Shown here in pieces: positions 7,944-17,646 of a DNA stretch of 59,741 nt. The notes beneath the pieces were generated by a model, which saw only the letters and a list, made by a program, of their open reading frames with translations, made no database searches and was not told the origin of the DNA. Origin of the DNA: an uncultured Eubacteriales bacterium (GTDB lineage: Bacteria; Bacillota; Clostridia; Peptostreptococcales; Anaerovoracaceae); assembly GCA_902786855.1 (NCBI GenBank), contig CADAEH010000015.1, positions 1 through 59,741 on the forward strand, read 5' to 3'. A program made the translations under genes and the position numbers. Position 1 is the stretch's first letter; every line of letters begins with the position of its first letter.

Positions 7944-8792
7944 ATGCGCAATATCAATGATCTGATTAGTAATATTACTGAAGGTACAAGGGCTGCGCAT
8001 GCTTTCATAATCGAGGGCAGATCAGCCAGAGGCCGTTCATCTTTTATCACGTCTCTTGCGGCAGGGCTTGAGTGTTCAGCCCCTGACATTGATATGAGAC
8101 CATGCGGCTCATGTCCTGCATGCAGGCAGGTGGCAGCCGGGACGAGCATGGATATCGTCAGGATGAGCAAGAGCGCAGGCCAGGGGAAATCAGGCAGAGA
8201 GACATATAGGGTCGATGATGCGGCGGCATTTATCGAGAGGCTCAGCATGGGTGCCTACGGAAGGTATCTTATAGGTATCATTGATGATGCGGACAGCCTG
8301 AGTGAGACCATACAGAACAAACTCCTTAAAACACTCGAAGAGCCTGCGGTCAACACACTGATATTCCTTGGTGCAGCAAACAGAGACAATCTTTTAAGTA
8401 CGGTGCGTTCCAGATGCTCAGACATACGTCTGGCAGACTATGCCCGGGATGAGGACAGCGATGATGACACAGCACAGGAGGAGAAAAAGGCAGCTGCTGA
8501 AAGGGCATCTGCTTTGCATAAGCTTGCAGACACCATACGCAGCAGCAATACAGCTTTTTTTGAATTCAGAGCAGGTGCTGACAAGATATTAAAAACAAAA
8601 GAGGACGCACTGGATTTTCTTGAGATCCTCGAAGAAAACCTGAGAGACAGGATGATCAGGGGCGGAGAGAGATCACCTGCAGATTATGCAAGGGATATTG
8701 AGCTTCTGAACATATGCCGGATGGATATAAGAAGAGAAATGAATCATTCCAGGGCGGTCAGAAGACTGTTCCTTGAAATGGATAACAGATAA
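7944..8792 (+). CDS. holB: DNA polymerase III delta' subunit
   Basis: Clamp-loader subunit of the replicative polymerase. The N-terminal AAA+-type part carries a zinc-binding cysteine group (EC...CGSCPAC) and the SRC motif (TVRSRCSDIRL) typical of delta'. The P-loop is degenerate (EGRSARGRSS), as expected for delta', which does not hydrolyse ATP. ATG 7944 is preferred, preceded by AAAGGA at 11 bases. An in-frame ATG at 7917 would overlap tmk by 22 bases. The protein has 282 residues, slightly short for the family. It lies between tmk and ricT as in other Firmicutes. Confidence 0.9.
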   Translation: MRNINDLISNITEGTRAAHAFIIEGRSARGRSSFITSLAAGLECSAPDIDMRPCGSCPACRQVAAGTSMDIVRMSKSAGQGKSGRETYRVDDAAAFIERLSMGAYGRYLIGIIDDADSLSETIQNKLLKTLEEPAVNTLIFLGAANRDNLLSTVRSRCSDIRLADYARDEDSDDDTAQEEKKAAAERASALHKLADTIRSSNTAFFEFRAGADKILKTKEDALDFLEILEENLRDRMIRGGERSPADYARDIELLNICRMDIRREMNHSRAVRRLFLEMDNR

Positions 8793-8820
8793 AGCATAAA
8801 ACTCAGGAGGTTTTATTTAC

Positions 8821-9774
8821 ATGGTAGAGATAGTCGGCGTAGGTTTTATGAAGACCGGCAAAACATATTATTTCGATCCTGCAGGCGAACAGCTTGAGCT
8901 CGGTGACATGGTCATAGTAGAGACTGCCAGAGGCCTTGAATTGGGGCACATTCTTATTGCCAACAAAATGATCGATGATGATGAACTCGTTGCTCCGCTT
9001 AAGCCTGTTGAGCGTAAGGCAACAGATGATGATCTGAAAAGGTATAAAGAGAACCTGGCCAAAAGAGACGGTGCCATGGAAGTGTGTGCTGAGAAAATAG
9101 CAAAGCACGGGCTTGAAATGAAGCTGATCGATGTAGAGTTCATGATAGACGGGTCCAAAATCGTCTTCTATTTCTCTGCAGACGGAAGGGTGGATTTCAG
9201 AGAGCTTGCCAAGGATCTCGCCGGGCATTTCCATAACCGTATTGAGCTGCGGCAGATCGGCGTCAGAGATGAGGCAAAATTGCTCGGCGGTATCGGTATA
9301 TGCGGCAGACCTCTGTGCTGCAGCAAATGGCTGCATGATTTCCAGCCTGTATCGATCAAGATGGCCAAGCAGCAGAACCTCTCGCTCAATCCTACTAAGA
9401 TATCCGGCACATGCGGAAGGCTTATGTGCTGCCTCAATTTTGAGGATAAGACATATAAAGAACTCCGTAAAGGAATGCCTAAAGACAATGAAAGAGTCGA
9501 GACCCCTGACGGTCTGGCCAAGGTCATCAATGTCGATTACTTCAATGGCAAGATCAACACACGCGGCATAGAGATCGATCCTGAAACCGGAGAGGAGATA
9601 TTCTCACAGGAAATAAAATCCTACTCCAAGAATGAGATAAAACGTCGCAAGCAAAAGAGCAAAAAAGGCGATCATAACCAGGATGAGGATATTACTGATG
9701 AGATCAAAGGAGTCGATGAGTTTGCAGATGATGCAGATATCCGTGAACTCGAAGAACTGATGCGCGATTTCTGA
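8821..9774 (+). CDS. ricT: RicT/YaaT, PSP1-domain regulator
   Basis: PSP1-domain protein of 317 residues. In B. subtilis it forms the RicAFT (Y-) complex, which binds Fe-S clusters and stimulates RNase Y-dependent RNA processing and sporulation. The cysteine groups GICGRPLCC and GTCGRLMCC needed for cluster binding are intact (about residues 160-205). The C-terminal 50 residues are acidic and low in complexity. The ribosome site is AGGAGG at 8805-8810. Its stop overlaps the next start (TGATG at 9772-9776). The partner genes for RicA and RicF are not in the window. Confidence 0.93.
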   Translation: MVEIVGVGFMKTGKTYYFDPAGEQLELGDMVIVETARGLELGHILIANKMIDDDELVAPLKPVERKATDDDLKRYKENLAKRDGAMEVCAEKIAKHGLEMKLIDVEFMIDGSKIVFYFSADGRVDFRELAKDLAGHFHNRIELRQIGVRDEAKLLGGIGICGRPLCCSKWLHDFQPVSIKMAKQQNLSLNPTKISGTCGRLMCCLNFEDKTYKELRKGMPKDNERVETPDGLAKVINVDYFNGKINTRGIEIDPETGEEIFSQEIKSYSKNEIKRRKQKSKKGDHNQDEDITDEIKGVDEFADDADIRELEELMRDF

Positions 9775-10559
9775 TGTACAGAACAGATGAGACAGGATTC
9801 GGAGAAATAAAGGTCATACAGAAAAAAGGCTATGGCTATGGCGTCGATGCTGTGCTGCTTGCTGCTTTCACTGCGGGAGAGACCGGTGCTGCAGGGATCG
9901 GAATGACCGGGATCGATGAAAATGTTTCCGGCAGAGCACCCGTAACTGTCAGGATCGCAGATCTTGGTACAGACTGCGGAATAGTCGCATTTATTCTTGC
10001 ACATAAAATTCCCGGCTCATATGTGCTGGGAATAGAAAAGAGAAGCGAAGCAGCTGACAGGGCGAGGGAAGCTGTCCTGATGAACGGATTTGAAGACAGG
10101 ATCAGCATCATTACGGCAGATGTTAATGAAATAGCAGATGGAGACAAAACTGCTATTCTGTCATCTTTTGATGCAGTAGTGTCCAATCCCCCGTACTTCA
10201 GGAAGGGATCAGCGATACCAAGCAGTTCTTCCGACCGCTTTACAGCACGCCACGAGACCACCGCGGGCATAGAGGGGTTTTCCCGGGCGGCTTCAGCGAT
10301 GCTGAAGACAGGAGGCAGCTTCTTTCTTATCCATAGACCGGACAGGCTTGCGGACATATTCACCTCTCTCAGAGCGGCTGATCTTGAGCCCAAAGAGATG
10401 CAGATGGTCTTGCCCCATCCCGGTGAGCCGGCTAATCTGGTGCTGATACATGCGGTAAAAGGCGCCGGACCGCAGCTTAAGATGCTGCCGGAGATCACAG
10501 TACACAATGCTGATGGCAGCTATACCGAATCAATACTCAGAATATATGAGCGATACTGA
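9774..10559 (+). CDS. trmN6: tRNA1(Val) adenine-37 N6-methyltransferase family protein
   Basis: S-adenosylmethionine-dependent N6-adenine methyltransferase of the YabB/TrmN6 type, 261 residues. It has the N-terminal KGYGYGVDAVLLAAF block, a SAM-binding region (RIADLGTDCG) and the catalytic NPPY motif in SNPPYF (about residues 138-143). The likely target is an adenine next to the anticodon of a tRNA. The start overlaps the ricT stop, which implies translational coupling. An insertion of about 20 residues is visible after AAFTAGE (residues 31-52) compared with the usual compact family N-terminus. Confidence 0.88.
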   Translation: MYRTDETGFGEIKVIQKKGYGYGVDAVLLAAFTAGETGAAGIGMTGIDENVSGRAPVTVRIADLGTDCGIVAFILAHKIPGSYVLGIEKRSEAADRAREAVLMNGFEDRISIITADVNEIADGDKTAILSSFDAVVSNPPYFRKGSAIPSSSSDRFTARHETTAGIEGFSRAASAMLKTGGSFFLIHRPDRLADIFTSLRAADLEPKEMQMVLPHPGEPANLVLIHAVKGAGPQLKMLPEITVHNADGSYTESILRIYERY

Positions 10560-10649
10560 AATAATGTAACATATCGGCGGCAAGTTATATTATAATAATA
10601 AATAATACTTACTATGTACGATATATTACGATATAAGGAGAGAAATCAT

Positions 10650-10925
10650 ATGATTACAGTAAGTGTAAAGGGTGTACTGATCGGTGTCCTTCTGATAGCG
10701 CTGATCGTGCTGGTCGTTTTCCTGATCGTGCTCGTTTCAAATGTCACAGACACTATCAAGAAAGCCAATGCTATTATTGACGGCGGTACTTCCGCTGCGC
10801 AGGGTGCAAAGGAAAAAGTCGACAGCATCAACGAGAGCGTCAAGGAGAATGCAGCAAAGGTCACCGGTATGGCCAGGACAGGCATGGACATGGGACTGCA
10901 GATCGTGAACAGGATACTGAAATAA
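10650..10925 (+). CDS. Small membrane protein, DUF948-like
   Basis: Protein of 91 residues with one N-terminal membrane span (about residues 8-30) followed by a polar helix-forming stretch (TIKKANAIIDGGTSAAQGAKEKV). This is the layout of DUF948/YtxG-type proteins. ATG 10650 is chosen because it follows AAGGAGA by 8 bases; an upstream in-frame ATG at 10614 lacks a good ribosome site. It is paired with a similar protein 25 bases downstream. The function is unknown; an envelope-associated role is only inferred. Confidence 0.7.
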   Translation: MITVSVKGVLIGVLLIALIVLVVFLIVLVSNVTDTIKKANAIIDGGTSAAQGAKEKVDSINESVKENAAKVTGMARTGMDMGLQIVNRILK

Positions 10926-10950
10926 AAAGCAGAGGATAAGGAGATACAAC

Positions 10951-11463
10951 ATGTTAACAGTCAATCAAATTCTTGTGATCTGTCTCATCCTCGTGCTTAT
11001 AGCATTTGTGGTTGTCGTGGCTATTATGGCAAAGCATGCGATAGAGCTGATGAAAAAGACCAAAGTCCTTGTCGGAGACGGGCAGGATATGCTTAACGAG
11101 ACCAAGGTCAAGGTCAATGATGCAGAGGATAAGATAATAAATGCAGCTGTCTCAGTAGTCGAGGACACCACCCCGGCAGTCAGATTACTTGGAGCAACTG
11201 CCGGAGGGCTTACTGCTGTCAATCTTGTAAGCATGGTAGGCAGAGGACTTACTGCCAGCGGTGGATTGTTAGCTGCAAGGGCTGACAGGAGAGCACGTAA
11301 AAGTGCACGCAAAGAGCTTAAGCGGTCCAAAAAGATGATCAAGCAGGTCAATAAGCAGGCTAAGCTGGAGAAGAAAGCCCTCAAGAAGTCAAAACATATC
11401 GCCGCAAAAGCAAGAAAAGCTGAAGCGAAAGCAGCAAAGAAAGCTGCAGGAAAAGCGAAATAG
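10951..11463 (+). CDS. Membrane protein with lysine/alanine-rich tail, DUF948-like
   Basis: Protein of 170 residues with the same design as its upstream neighbour: an N-terminal membrane span (about residues 5-28), then a helical polar stretch, then a second weakly hydrophobic segment (about 70-105). The last 60 residues are extremely rich in Lys, Arg and Ala and could bind nucleic acid or anionic lipid. The ribosome site is AAGGAGA before ATG 10951. The tandem pair probably arose by duplication, but the basic tail is found only here. murA follows 43 bases on, so a link with the envelope is plausible but unproven. Confidence 0.7.
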   Translation: MLTVNQILVICLILVLIAFVVVVAIMAKHAIELMKKTKVLVGDGQDMLNETKVKVNDAEDKIINAAVSVVEDTTPAVRLLGATAGGLTAVNLVSMVGRGLTASGGLLAARADRRARKSARKELKRSKKMIKQVNKQAKLEKKALKKSKHIAAKARKAEAKAAKKAAGKAK

Positions 11464-11506
11464 TCCGCTTTAGAGACTATAAATCCAAACTATCGGGAGA
11501 TAATTA

Positions 11507-12781
11507 ATGTCGAAAATTCTTGTCAACAGCAGCGGCCCTCTTCATGGAGAAGTAGAGATCAGCGGTGCGAAGAATTCTGTTCTGCCGTTGCTTGCCGCTA
11601 CTATTCTCACAGATCAGACATGCATAATCGAAGGCGTGCCTGATCTCGTTGACGTTAACGTAATGAAAAAAATGCTCCGCAATTATGGCTCGGAGATCGA
11701 TGACAGTGAACCGGGAGTCATAAGAGCTCAGATGAAGGAAGTCGCTTCCTGCGAGGGAGATGCGGATCTCGTGCAGGAAATGAGGGCTTCTGTGTTTACT
11801 ATGGGTCCGATGCTTGCAAGATACGGCAAAGTAATCATGCCTTTGCCGGGCGGCTGCACTATCGGCAAAAGACCGATTGACCTGCATCTTAAGGGATTCA
11901 GAGCACTCGGAGCAGAAGTCATAGAAGACGTAGAAAATGAAAGGGTCATTGTTTCAGCTGAACCGGGTACCATAAAAGGTGACGCTATCTATCTGGACTT
12001 TCCAAGCGTTGGGGCTACTGAGAACATAATGATGACAGCAACTCTTGCGAACGGCACTACTATTATAGAAAATGCCGCTAAGGAGCCTGAGATCATAGAC
12101 CTGGCCAATCTGCTCAACAAGATGGGAGCGAGGATCAAATATGCCGGCACTGACATGATCAGGATAGAGGGAGTCAAAAAGCTTTCAGGCTGTATCCATG
12201 CTGTGATCCCGGACAGGATCGAGACGGGAACATTCATGCTGGCAGCAGCTATTACAAGAGGTGATATCCTCATAAAAAATGCATTACCCGGACATGTAAG
12301 GCCTATAATCGCAAAGCTCAAAGAGTGTAATGTCAAGGTGGATCTGTTACCTGAGGGGATCTATGTAGATGCACGCGACAGGGAGCTTATAGCAACTGAC
12401 ATCAAAACGCTTCCGTATCCGGGCTTCCCTACAGATATCCAGTCTCCGTTCATGGCATTTCTGACCACTGTAAAGGGTCAGAGTATAGTCAGAGAAACTG
12501 TATTCGAAAACAGATTCATGCATGTAGTCGAGCTTAACCGCATGGGAGCAGATATATCGACTCAAAACAGGGAAGCTGTGGTCCCAGGCAGCAAGCAGCT
12601 GAAGGGAGCCAGGGTCAGAGCTACAGACCTGAGAGCGGGCGCGGCAATGGTTCTTGCCGGTCTGGTAGCAAAGGGTACAACAGAGATCAGCGAGATATAT
12701 CATATCGAGAGGGGCTATGAGAATTTTGTAAATAAATTCAAAGGTCTCGGCGCAGATATAATGAAAATAGAACGGGACTAG
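11507..12781 (+). CDS. murA: UDP-N-acetylglucosamine 1-carboxyvinyltransferase
   Basis: First committed enzyme of peptidoglycan synthesis: it transfers enolpyruvate from PEP to UDP-GlcNAc. It has 424 residues, the standard length. The active-site cysteine is C117 in LPGGCTIGKRP, and the substrate lysine is in SGAKNSVLP near the N-terminus. C117 means fosfomycin could react here; many naturally resistant bacteria have Asp instead. The start follows GGGAG about 9 bases upstream. It lies after the two DUF948-like genes. Confidence 0.96.
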   Translation: MSKILVNSSGPLHGEVEISGAKNSVLPLLAATILTDQTCIIEGVPDLVDVNVMKKMLRNYGSEIDDSEPGVIRAQMKEVASCEGDADLVQEMRASVFTMGPMLARYGKVIMPLPGGCTIGKRPIDLHLKGFRALGAEVIEDVENERVIVSAEPGTIKGDAIYLDFPSVGATENIMMTATLANGTTIIENAAKEPEIIDLANLLNKMGARIKYAGTDMIRIEGVKKLSGCIHAVIPDRIETGTFMLAAAITRGDILIKNALPGHVRPIIAKLKECNVKVDLLPEGIYVDARDRELIATDIKTLPYPGFPTDIQSPFMAFLTTVKGQSIVRETVFENRFMHVVELNRMGADISTQNREAVVPGSKQLKGARVRATDLRAGAAMVLAGLVAKGTTEISEIYHIERGYENFVNKFKGLGADIMKIERD

Positions 12782-12827
12782 ACTTCAAGACTTTTATAGA
12801 TTATTAACTGACAGAAGGGAGAGCAAA

Positions 12828-14780
12828 ATGCCTGATATCCAATATCTCAGACTTCTTGCTGAGAAGTATCCTAACAGAAAAGCCGTAAGGACAGAGATCA
12901 TCAACCTCAGAGCTATCCTGGCTCTGCCTAAGGCAACTGAGTTTTTCTTCAGCGATATACATGGAGAATTCGATGCATTCCAGTACTTTGTTCGCAGCGG
13001 TTCGGGAATGATCCGTATGAGGATCAACGAGGTTTTCGGGAACATACTCACAGAGTCGGAGTGTGATGCACTCGCTTCACTGATATACAATCCTGAGGCA
13101 GAAATGGCCAGGAGAGAGAAGAGCGAGCATGATTTCGATGCGTGGTGCAAGGTCTCGATACGCAGACTTATAGCTATATGCCGTATCGTATCCAATAAAT
13201 ATACAAGGTCCAAGGTAAAGAAACGTCTTCCGGTCGCCTCATCATATATCATGGATGAGCTTCTTTTTGCAGATGATGTCCCTGACAGACACCGTTACTA
13301 CGATGAGATCATAGATTCTCTCATAGAATATAATGCGGCCAGAGACTTTATCATTGATATGTCTGAGACCATCGCCAATATGACAGTCGACAGGCTCCAT
13401 CTGATAGGGGATATCTTCGACAGAGGTCCTAAGTCGCATTTCATACTGGATTACCTTATGGCTAATAAGGGCATAGATATACAGTGGGGCAACCATGATG
13501 TGCTGTGGATGGGCGCGGCATGCGGCAACAGAGCATGTATTGCCACGATGATACGAATCAATGTCAGATATAACAATTTTGACATGCTTGAGGTAGGCTA
13601 CGGATTCAACCTCAGACCTCTGGCTTCACTTGCAGCGCATATCTACAAGGACGATCCGTGTGAATTCTTCAAGCCTAACGTCCTTGAAACAAATAAATAT
13701 GACCCTATCCCGCCTGAACTGGCTGCAAAGATGCACAAGATGATCTCGATCATCCAGTTCAAGATCGAGGGGCAGGAGATACAGAAGCATCCTGAGTATC
13801 GGCTTGAAAAGAGAAATCTTCTTGAAGCTATTGACTTTAATAAGGGAACAGTTATGGTTGAGGGAAAAGAGTATCCGATGAGAGATATGAATCTCCCTAC
13901 AGTCGATCCTGCAGATCCTTATACTCTTACTGAAGAGGAAGAAGAGGTCATGATTGCTCTCGAGTCGTCCATTGTCAATTCAGAGAAACTGCAGAGACAT
14001 ATGAACTACATGTTCTCTCACGGATCACTCTTCAAAGTAATGAACGGCAATCTGCTATACCACGGATGCATGATCTTTAACGAAAGAGGAAGATTCAAGA
14101 CAGTAGAACTCGAAGGAAAGAAGTATAAGGGAGCTGCATATCTCAGGAAACTCGATGAGATGATCAGAGCTGCCCACGGCAAGCAGCCTGAAGGCAGGAC
14201 ACAGGCTGAAGCAGCGTCAATAATGTGGTATCTGTGGCTCTCAGAGGATTCACCTCTGTTCGGCAAGGACAAGATGACTACCTTTGAAAGGTATTTCATT
14301 GCTGATAAAGCCACGCATAAAGAGAACAAAGTGCCATACTACAAGCTTCTTGACAAAGAAGAGATCGCTGATAAGATCCTGAAAGAATTCGGCCTCGATA
14401 CAGAAACAGGCAAGATCCTGAACGGACATGTGCCTGTCAAGCTGAAAGACGGAGAGAATCCGATAAAGGCCGGTGGGAAGATCTTCATCATTGACGGCGG
14501 TATCTCTAAGGCATATCACAAAACGACCGGTATAGCCGGCTATACTGCGATATTCACTTCGAAACATCTGTATCTGGCTGAACACCAGCCATATGAGCCT
14601 CTGCAGGCTGACGGAACACAGGTCTTCCACAGACCTAAAATGCATCTCGTCCATTCTATGCCTGAAAGGCTGCGGATAAGAGATACAGACAACGGAGCAG
14701 AACTCAGAGAGCAGATCCACAATCTTGAGGCCCTTCACGAAGCGTTCAGAAGCGGCCGTATCAGAGAGATCTTTGACTGA
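12828..14780 (+). CDS. fbp: Fructose-1,6-bisphosphatase, class III
   Basis: Gluconeogenic phosphatase of the large Firmicutes class III, with 650 residues as usual. The metallophosphatase motifs are visible: FSDIHGEFD near residue 43, GDIFDRGPKS near 193 and WGNHDVLWMG near 222. It makes fructose 6-phosphate from the bisphosphate, feeding the glycogen genes that begin 960 bases downstream. GGGAG precedes ATG 12828. The codon use matches its neighbours. Confidence 0.96.
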   Translation: MPDIQYLRLLAEKYPNRKAVRTEIINLRAILALPKATEFFFSDIHGEFDAFQYFVRSGSGMIRMRINEVFGNILTESECDALASLIYNPEAEMARREKSEHDFDAWCKVSIRRLIAICRIVSNKYTRSKVKKRLPVASSYIMDELLFADDVPDRHRYYDEIIDSLIEYNAARDFIIDMSETIANMTVDRLHLIGDIFDRGPKSHFILDYLMANKGIDIQWGNHDVLWMGAACGNRACIATMIRINVRYNNFDMLEVGYGFNLRPLASLAAHIYKDDPCEFFKPNVLETNKYDPIPPELAAKMHKMISIIQFKIEGQEIQKHPEYRLEKRNLLEAIDFNKGTVMVEGKEYPMRDMNLPTVDPADPYTLTEEEEEVMIALESSIVNSEKLQRHMNYMFSHGSLFKVMNGNLLYHGCMIFNERGRFKTVELEGKKYKGAAYLRKLDEMIRAAHGKQPEGRTQAEAASIMWYLWLSEDSPLFGKDKMTTFERYFIADKATHKENKVPYYKLLDKEEIADKILKEFGLDTETGKILNGHVPVKLKDGENPIKAGGKIFIIDGGISKAYHKTTGIAGYTAIFTSKHLYLAEHQPYEPLQADGTQVFHRPKMHLVHSMPERLRIRDTDNGAELREQIHNLEALHEAFRSGRIREIFD

Positions 14781-14798
14781 TAGAAAGGCGGCAAAGTT

Positions 14799-14894
14799 AT
14801 GCTGACTCTTGCAAAGTTACTCGGGGGCGTACTGGTTGCATTCTGCATATGGTACATACTGCTCCTGTACAAGAACAACAGAAATAAATTATAG
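14799..14894 (+). CDS. Tiny single-span membrane protein (31 residues)
   Basis: ATG 14799 begins a 31-codon frame with AAAGGCGGC about 7 bases upstream. Its product is nearly all one hydrophobic helix (about residues 6-23) ending in a basic tail (KNNRNKL). It lies between fbp and the PrsW-like gene on the same strand. The membrane-span pattern and ribosome site argue for a real gene, but no homologue is recognised. Confidence 0.45.
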   Translation: MLTLAKLLGGVLVAFCIWYILLLYKNNRNKL

Positions 14895-14944
14895 AAAACG
14901 GGCACAATATGTCCGGAACAGGAAATACGAAAGGGTGGGTACTG

Positions 14945-15691
14945 ATGTATCTTGACAATCAACTTTTAGCTGTTGCCGTAATACCGGGAATTCTCATCAT
15001 AGTATATGTTTATACCAAGGATAAAGTTGAAAAGGAACCTATCGGGCTTATCATTAAGCTGCTTATATTCGGTGCACTTTCATGCTTTGTCGCCGGAGCA
15101 GCGGAAGGAGCTCTTGCTCAGCTCTGGCCTCAATATCCTCAGGGGTCGCTTGAATATGCTCTGATCAACTCATTCGCTCTTGCAGCATTCTGCGAAGAGA
15201 TCGTCAAGTATCTGGCATTGAAAATTGGTTCGTGGAGAAGTCCGAGCTTCAACTACAGATTTGACGGTGTCGTTTACGGCACATCTGCTGCTGTAGGTTT
15301 CGCTGTCCTTGAAAATATAGGTTATGTAGCGATGTACGGGATGTCAACAGCATTGACAAGGGCTGTTCTTGCTGTTCCGCTCCACGCTTTCTGCGGAGTA
15401 TTTATGGGAGTGTTCTATTCATATGCCAAGAAGGCATCCATCGTCGGCCGGGGAGGCACATCACTTCTCTGCAAGATCTTCGCATTGCTCGTACCTATGA
15501 TGATACACGGTATCTACGATACGCTTGCTTTTCTCGGTACAGAAACTGCTACGTACATGCTTCTCGGATTCGTAGTGCTGCTGTATATAGCAGCGATCAG
15601 CACGATCAGAAAGCTGTCCAGAGCAGACAGAGAAGCAGGTTTTTATCCTGAAGCCCGTGTTATAGAATATGACACTACTCTTACAGATTAG
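14945..15691 (+). CDS. PrsW-family intramembrane metalloprotease
   Basis: Multi-span membrane protein of 248 residues with the PrsW motifs: EExxK as E84-E85-I-V-K88, the HAFCGVFMG histidine block and HGIYD toward the C-terminus. In B. subtilis PrsW cleaves the anti-sigma factor RsiW, but no sigma/anti-sigma pair is nearby here, so the substrate is unknown. ATG 14945 is preferred because AAGGGTGGGT lies just before it; ATG 14909 is in frame but has no ribosome site. The C-terminal 30 residues are cytosolic and charged. Confidence 0.85.
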   Translation: MYLDNQLLAVAVIPGILIIVYVYTKDKVEKEPIGLIIKLLIFGALSCFVAGAAEGALAQLWPQYPQGSLEYALINSFALAAFCEEIVKYLALKIGSWRSPSFNYRFDGVVYGTSAAVGFAVLENIGYVAMYGMSTALTRAVLAVPLHAFCGVFMGVFYSYAKKASIVGRGGTSLLCKIFALLVPMMIHGIYDTLAFLGTETATYMLLGFVVLLYIAAISTIRKLSRADREAGFYPEARVIEYDTTLTD

Positions 15692-15739
15692 AGAACGCTG
15701 TAACTAAGAACCAACACAACAAGCTACAGAGGTATAATT

Positions 15740-17626
15740 ATGAAAGACAACAGTATCAGACAGCTCCTGAGTGATGAACTACTGTATCTGTTCAATACCG
15801 GGAAGTGCTACCATGCATATCGTACTTTTGGCGCACATCCGGTAGATGATGGTACGCAGTTCACTATATGGGTCCCTGGTGTAAGAGGAGTCAGGGTAAC
15901 AGGAGACTTCAACGGATGGAATCCGTATGAAAGCTATGCTCTTGAAATGATCGGAGAAACGGATATATATACCGGATTCGTTCCGGGAGCATCCGTAGGT
16001 CACAAGTATAAATACGATATCGAGCTCAATACAGGGGAGCATATACTTAAAAGCGATCCTTTTGCATTCAGCTCTGAACTGAGACCGGGCACAGCATCTG
16101 TCATTTGCGGCAGTGACTATAAATGGAGCGATGCTGAGTGGATGGACAAAAGAGGAAAGACCAATACATTCACTTCTCCGATGAACATCTATGAGATGCA
16201 CATGGGGTCATGGCAGAAAGAGCCGGGGAGCGAAGAGTTCTATTCTTACAGGGAGATCGCAGACAGCCTGATCCCTTATATCAAGGAGATGGGCTATACG
16301 CACCTTGAACTGCTTCCTGTAATGGAACACCCTCTTGATGCTTCATGGGGATATCAGGTGACCGGATTTTTTGCTCCTACATCAAGATATGGCTCACCGG
16401 ATGATTTCAGATATTTCATGGACAAGTGCCATCAGGCAGATGTTGGTGTCATACTCGACTGGGTACCGGGCCATTTCTGTCCTGACGCTCACGGCCTTGC
16501 CAACTTCAATGGGGACAAGCTCTATGAGACTGAGATACATCCTGACTGGGGAACATACAAGTTTGATTTCAGCAGAGATCAGGTAAGAAGTTTTCTCCTT
16601 TCCAATGCGATGTACTGGGCTGATGAATTCCATGCAGACGGCCTCCGTGTTGACGGAGTCAGCAGTATGCTCTATCTGAATTTCGGAGTGACTGACCGCT
16701 CAAAGTTCAAAACGAACAGAGAAGGCGGAGACGGTGATCTCGATGCCATCAGCTTCCTCAGGGAATTCAACTATATGATAGGCACACGTTGTCCTGGAGT
16801 ATTCACTGTTGCGGAAGAAAGCTCAGCCTGGCCAATGGTAACATGGCCGCCTGACAAGGGCGGGCTCGGTTTCCACTACAAGTGGAACATGGGCTGGATG
16901 AATGATACTCTTGAGTATATGAAGACTGACTTCCCATTCAGAAGCTATCATCATAACAAGCTCACCTTCTCACTTACATATGCTTACAGTGAGAATTTCA
17001 TACTCCCTCTGTCACATGATGAAGTAGTTCACGGCAAGTATTCTCTGATCGGCAGGATGCCGGGAGATACATGGAGACAGTTTGCCGGCAGCAGACTCCT
17101 GATGCTGTACCAGATGACACATCCGGGCAAAAAACTCAGATTCATGGGTCATGAGATAGCTCAGTTTATTGAATGGAGAGAATACGAGCAGCTTGAGTGG
17201 TTCCTCCTTGGCTATGAGAACCATGAAAAACACAAAGTGTTCGTAAAGGATCTCAACAAGGTCTATCTGGAGCACCCTGCACTGTGGGCTGAGGATACAA
17301 GCTGGGACGGATTCAGATGGATCGATGCCGACAACAGAGATCAGGGCATCTACAGTTACACCCGCATGTGTGATGATGAACTGCTCGTGATCGTGATGAA
17401 CACTGATGTTCAGGCATTTAATGAGTTTACGATAGGAGTGCCTGAAAGAGCTTTCTATAAAGAGATAATTAACTCTGACGACGTGAAATATGCCGGAAGC
17501 GGTGTATGCAATACACGTCAGGTCAGAGCTAAGAAGCAGCCGATGCACGGTATGCCTTATTCAATCACTATTAGGGTGCCTGCGGTCGGAGGCTGTATAT
17601 TACAAATGAAAAGAAAAATAAAATAA
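15740..17626 (+). CDS. glgB: 1,4-alpha-glucan branching enzyme
   Basis: GH13 enzyme that makes alpha-1,6 branches in glycogen, 628 residues. An N-terminal CBM48-type domain (VRGVRVTGDFNGWNP) precedes the barrel. The catalytic residues fit D305 (LRVDGVSSML), E359 (VAEESSAW) and D427 (SHDEVVHGK); the usual DAVASML here reads DGVSSML. It starts the glycogen gene run, with glgP 20 bases downstream. The ribosome site is moderate (AGAGGT). Confidence 0.96.
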   Translation: MKDNSIRQLLSDELLYLFNTGKCYHAYRTFGAHPVDDGTQFTIWVPGVRGVRVTGDFNGWNPYESYALEMIGETDIYTGFVPGASVGHKYKYDIELNTGEHILKSDPFAFSSELRPGTASVICGSDYKWSDAEWMDKRGKTNTFTSPMNIYEMHMGSWQKEPGSEEFYSYREIADSLIPYIKEMGYTHLELLPVMEHPLDASWGYQVTGFFAPTSRYGSPDDFRYFMDKCHQADVGVILDWVPGHFCPDAHGLANFNGDKLYETEIHPDWGTYKFDFSRDQVRSFLLSNAMYWADEFHADGLRVDGVSSMLYLNFGVTDRSKFKTNREGGDGDLDAISFLREFNYMIGTRCPGVFTVAEESSAWPMVTWPPDKGGLGFHYKWNMGWMNDTLEYMKTDFPFRSYHHNKLTFSLTYAYSENFILPLSHDEVVHGKYSLIGRMPGDTWRQFAGSRLLMLYQMTHPGKKLRFMGHEIAQFIEWREYEQLEWFLLGYENHEKHKVFVKDLNKVYLEHPALWAEDTSWDGFRWIDADNRDQGIYSYTRMCDDELLVIVMNTDVQAFNEFTIGVPERAFYKEIINSDDVKYAGSGVCNTRQVRAKKQPMHGMPYSITIRVPAVGGCILQMKRKIK

Positions 17627-17646
17627 AGGGTAAAGGAAATTATTGT

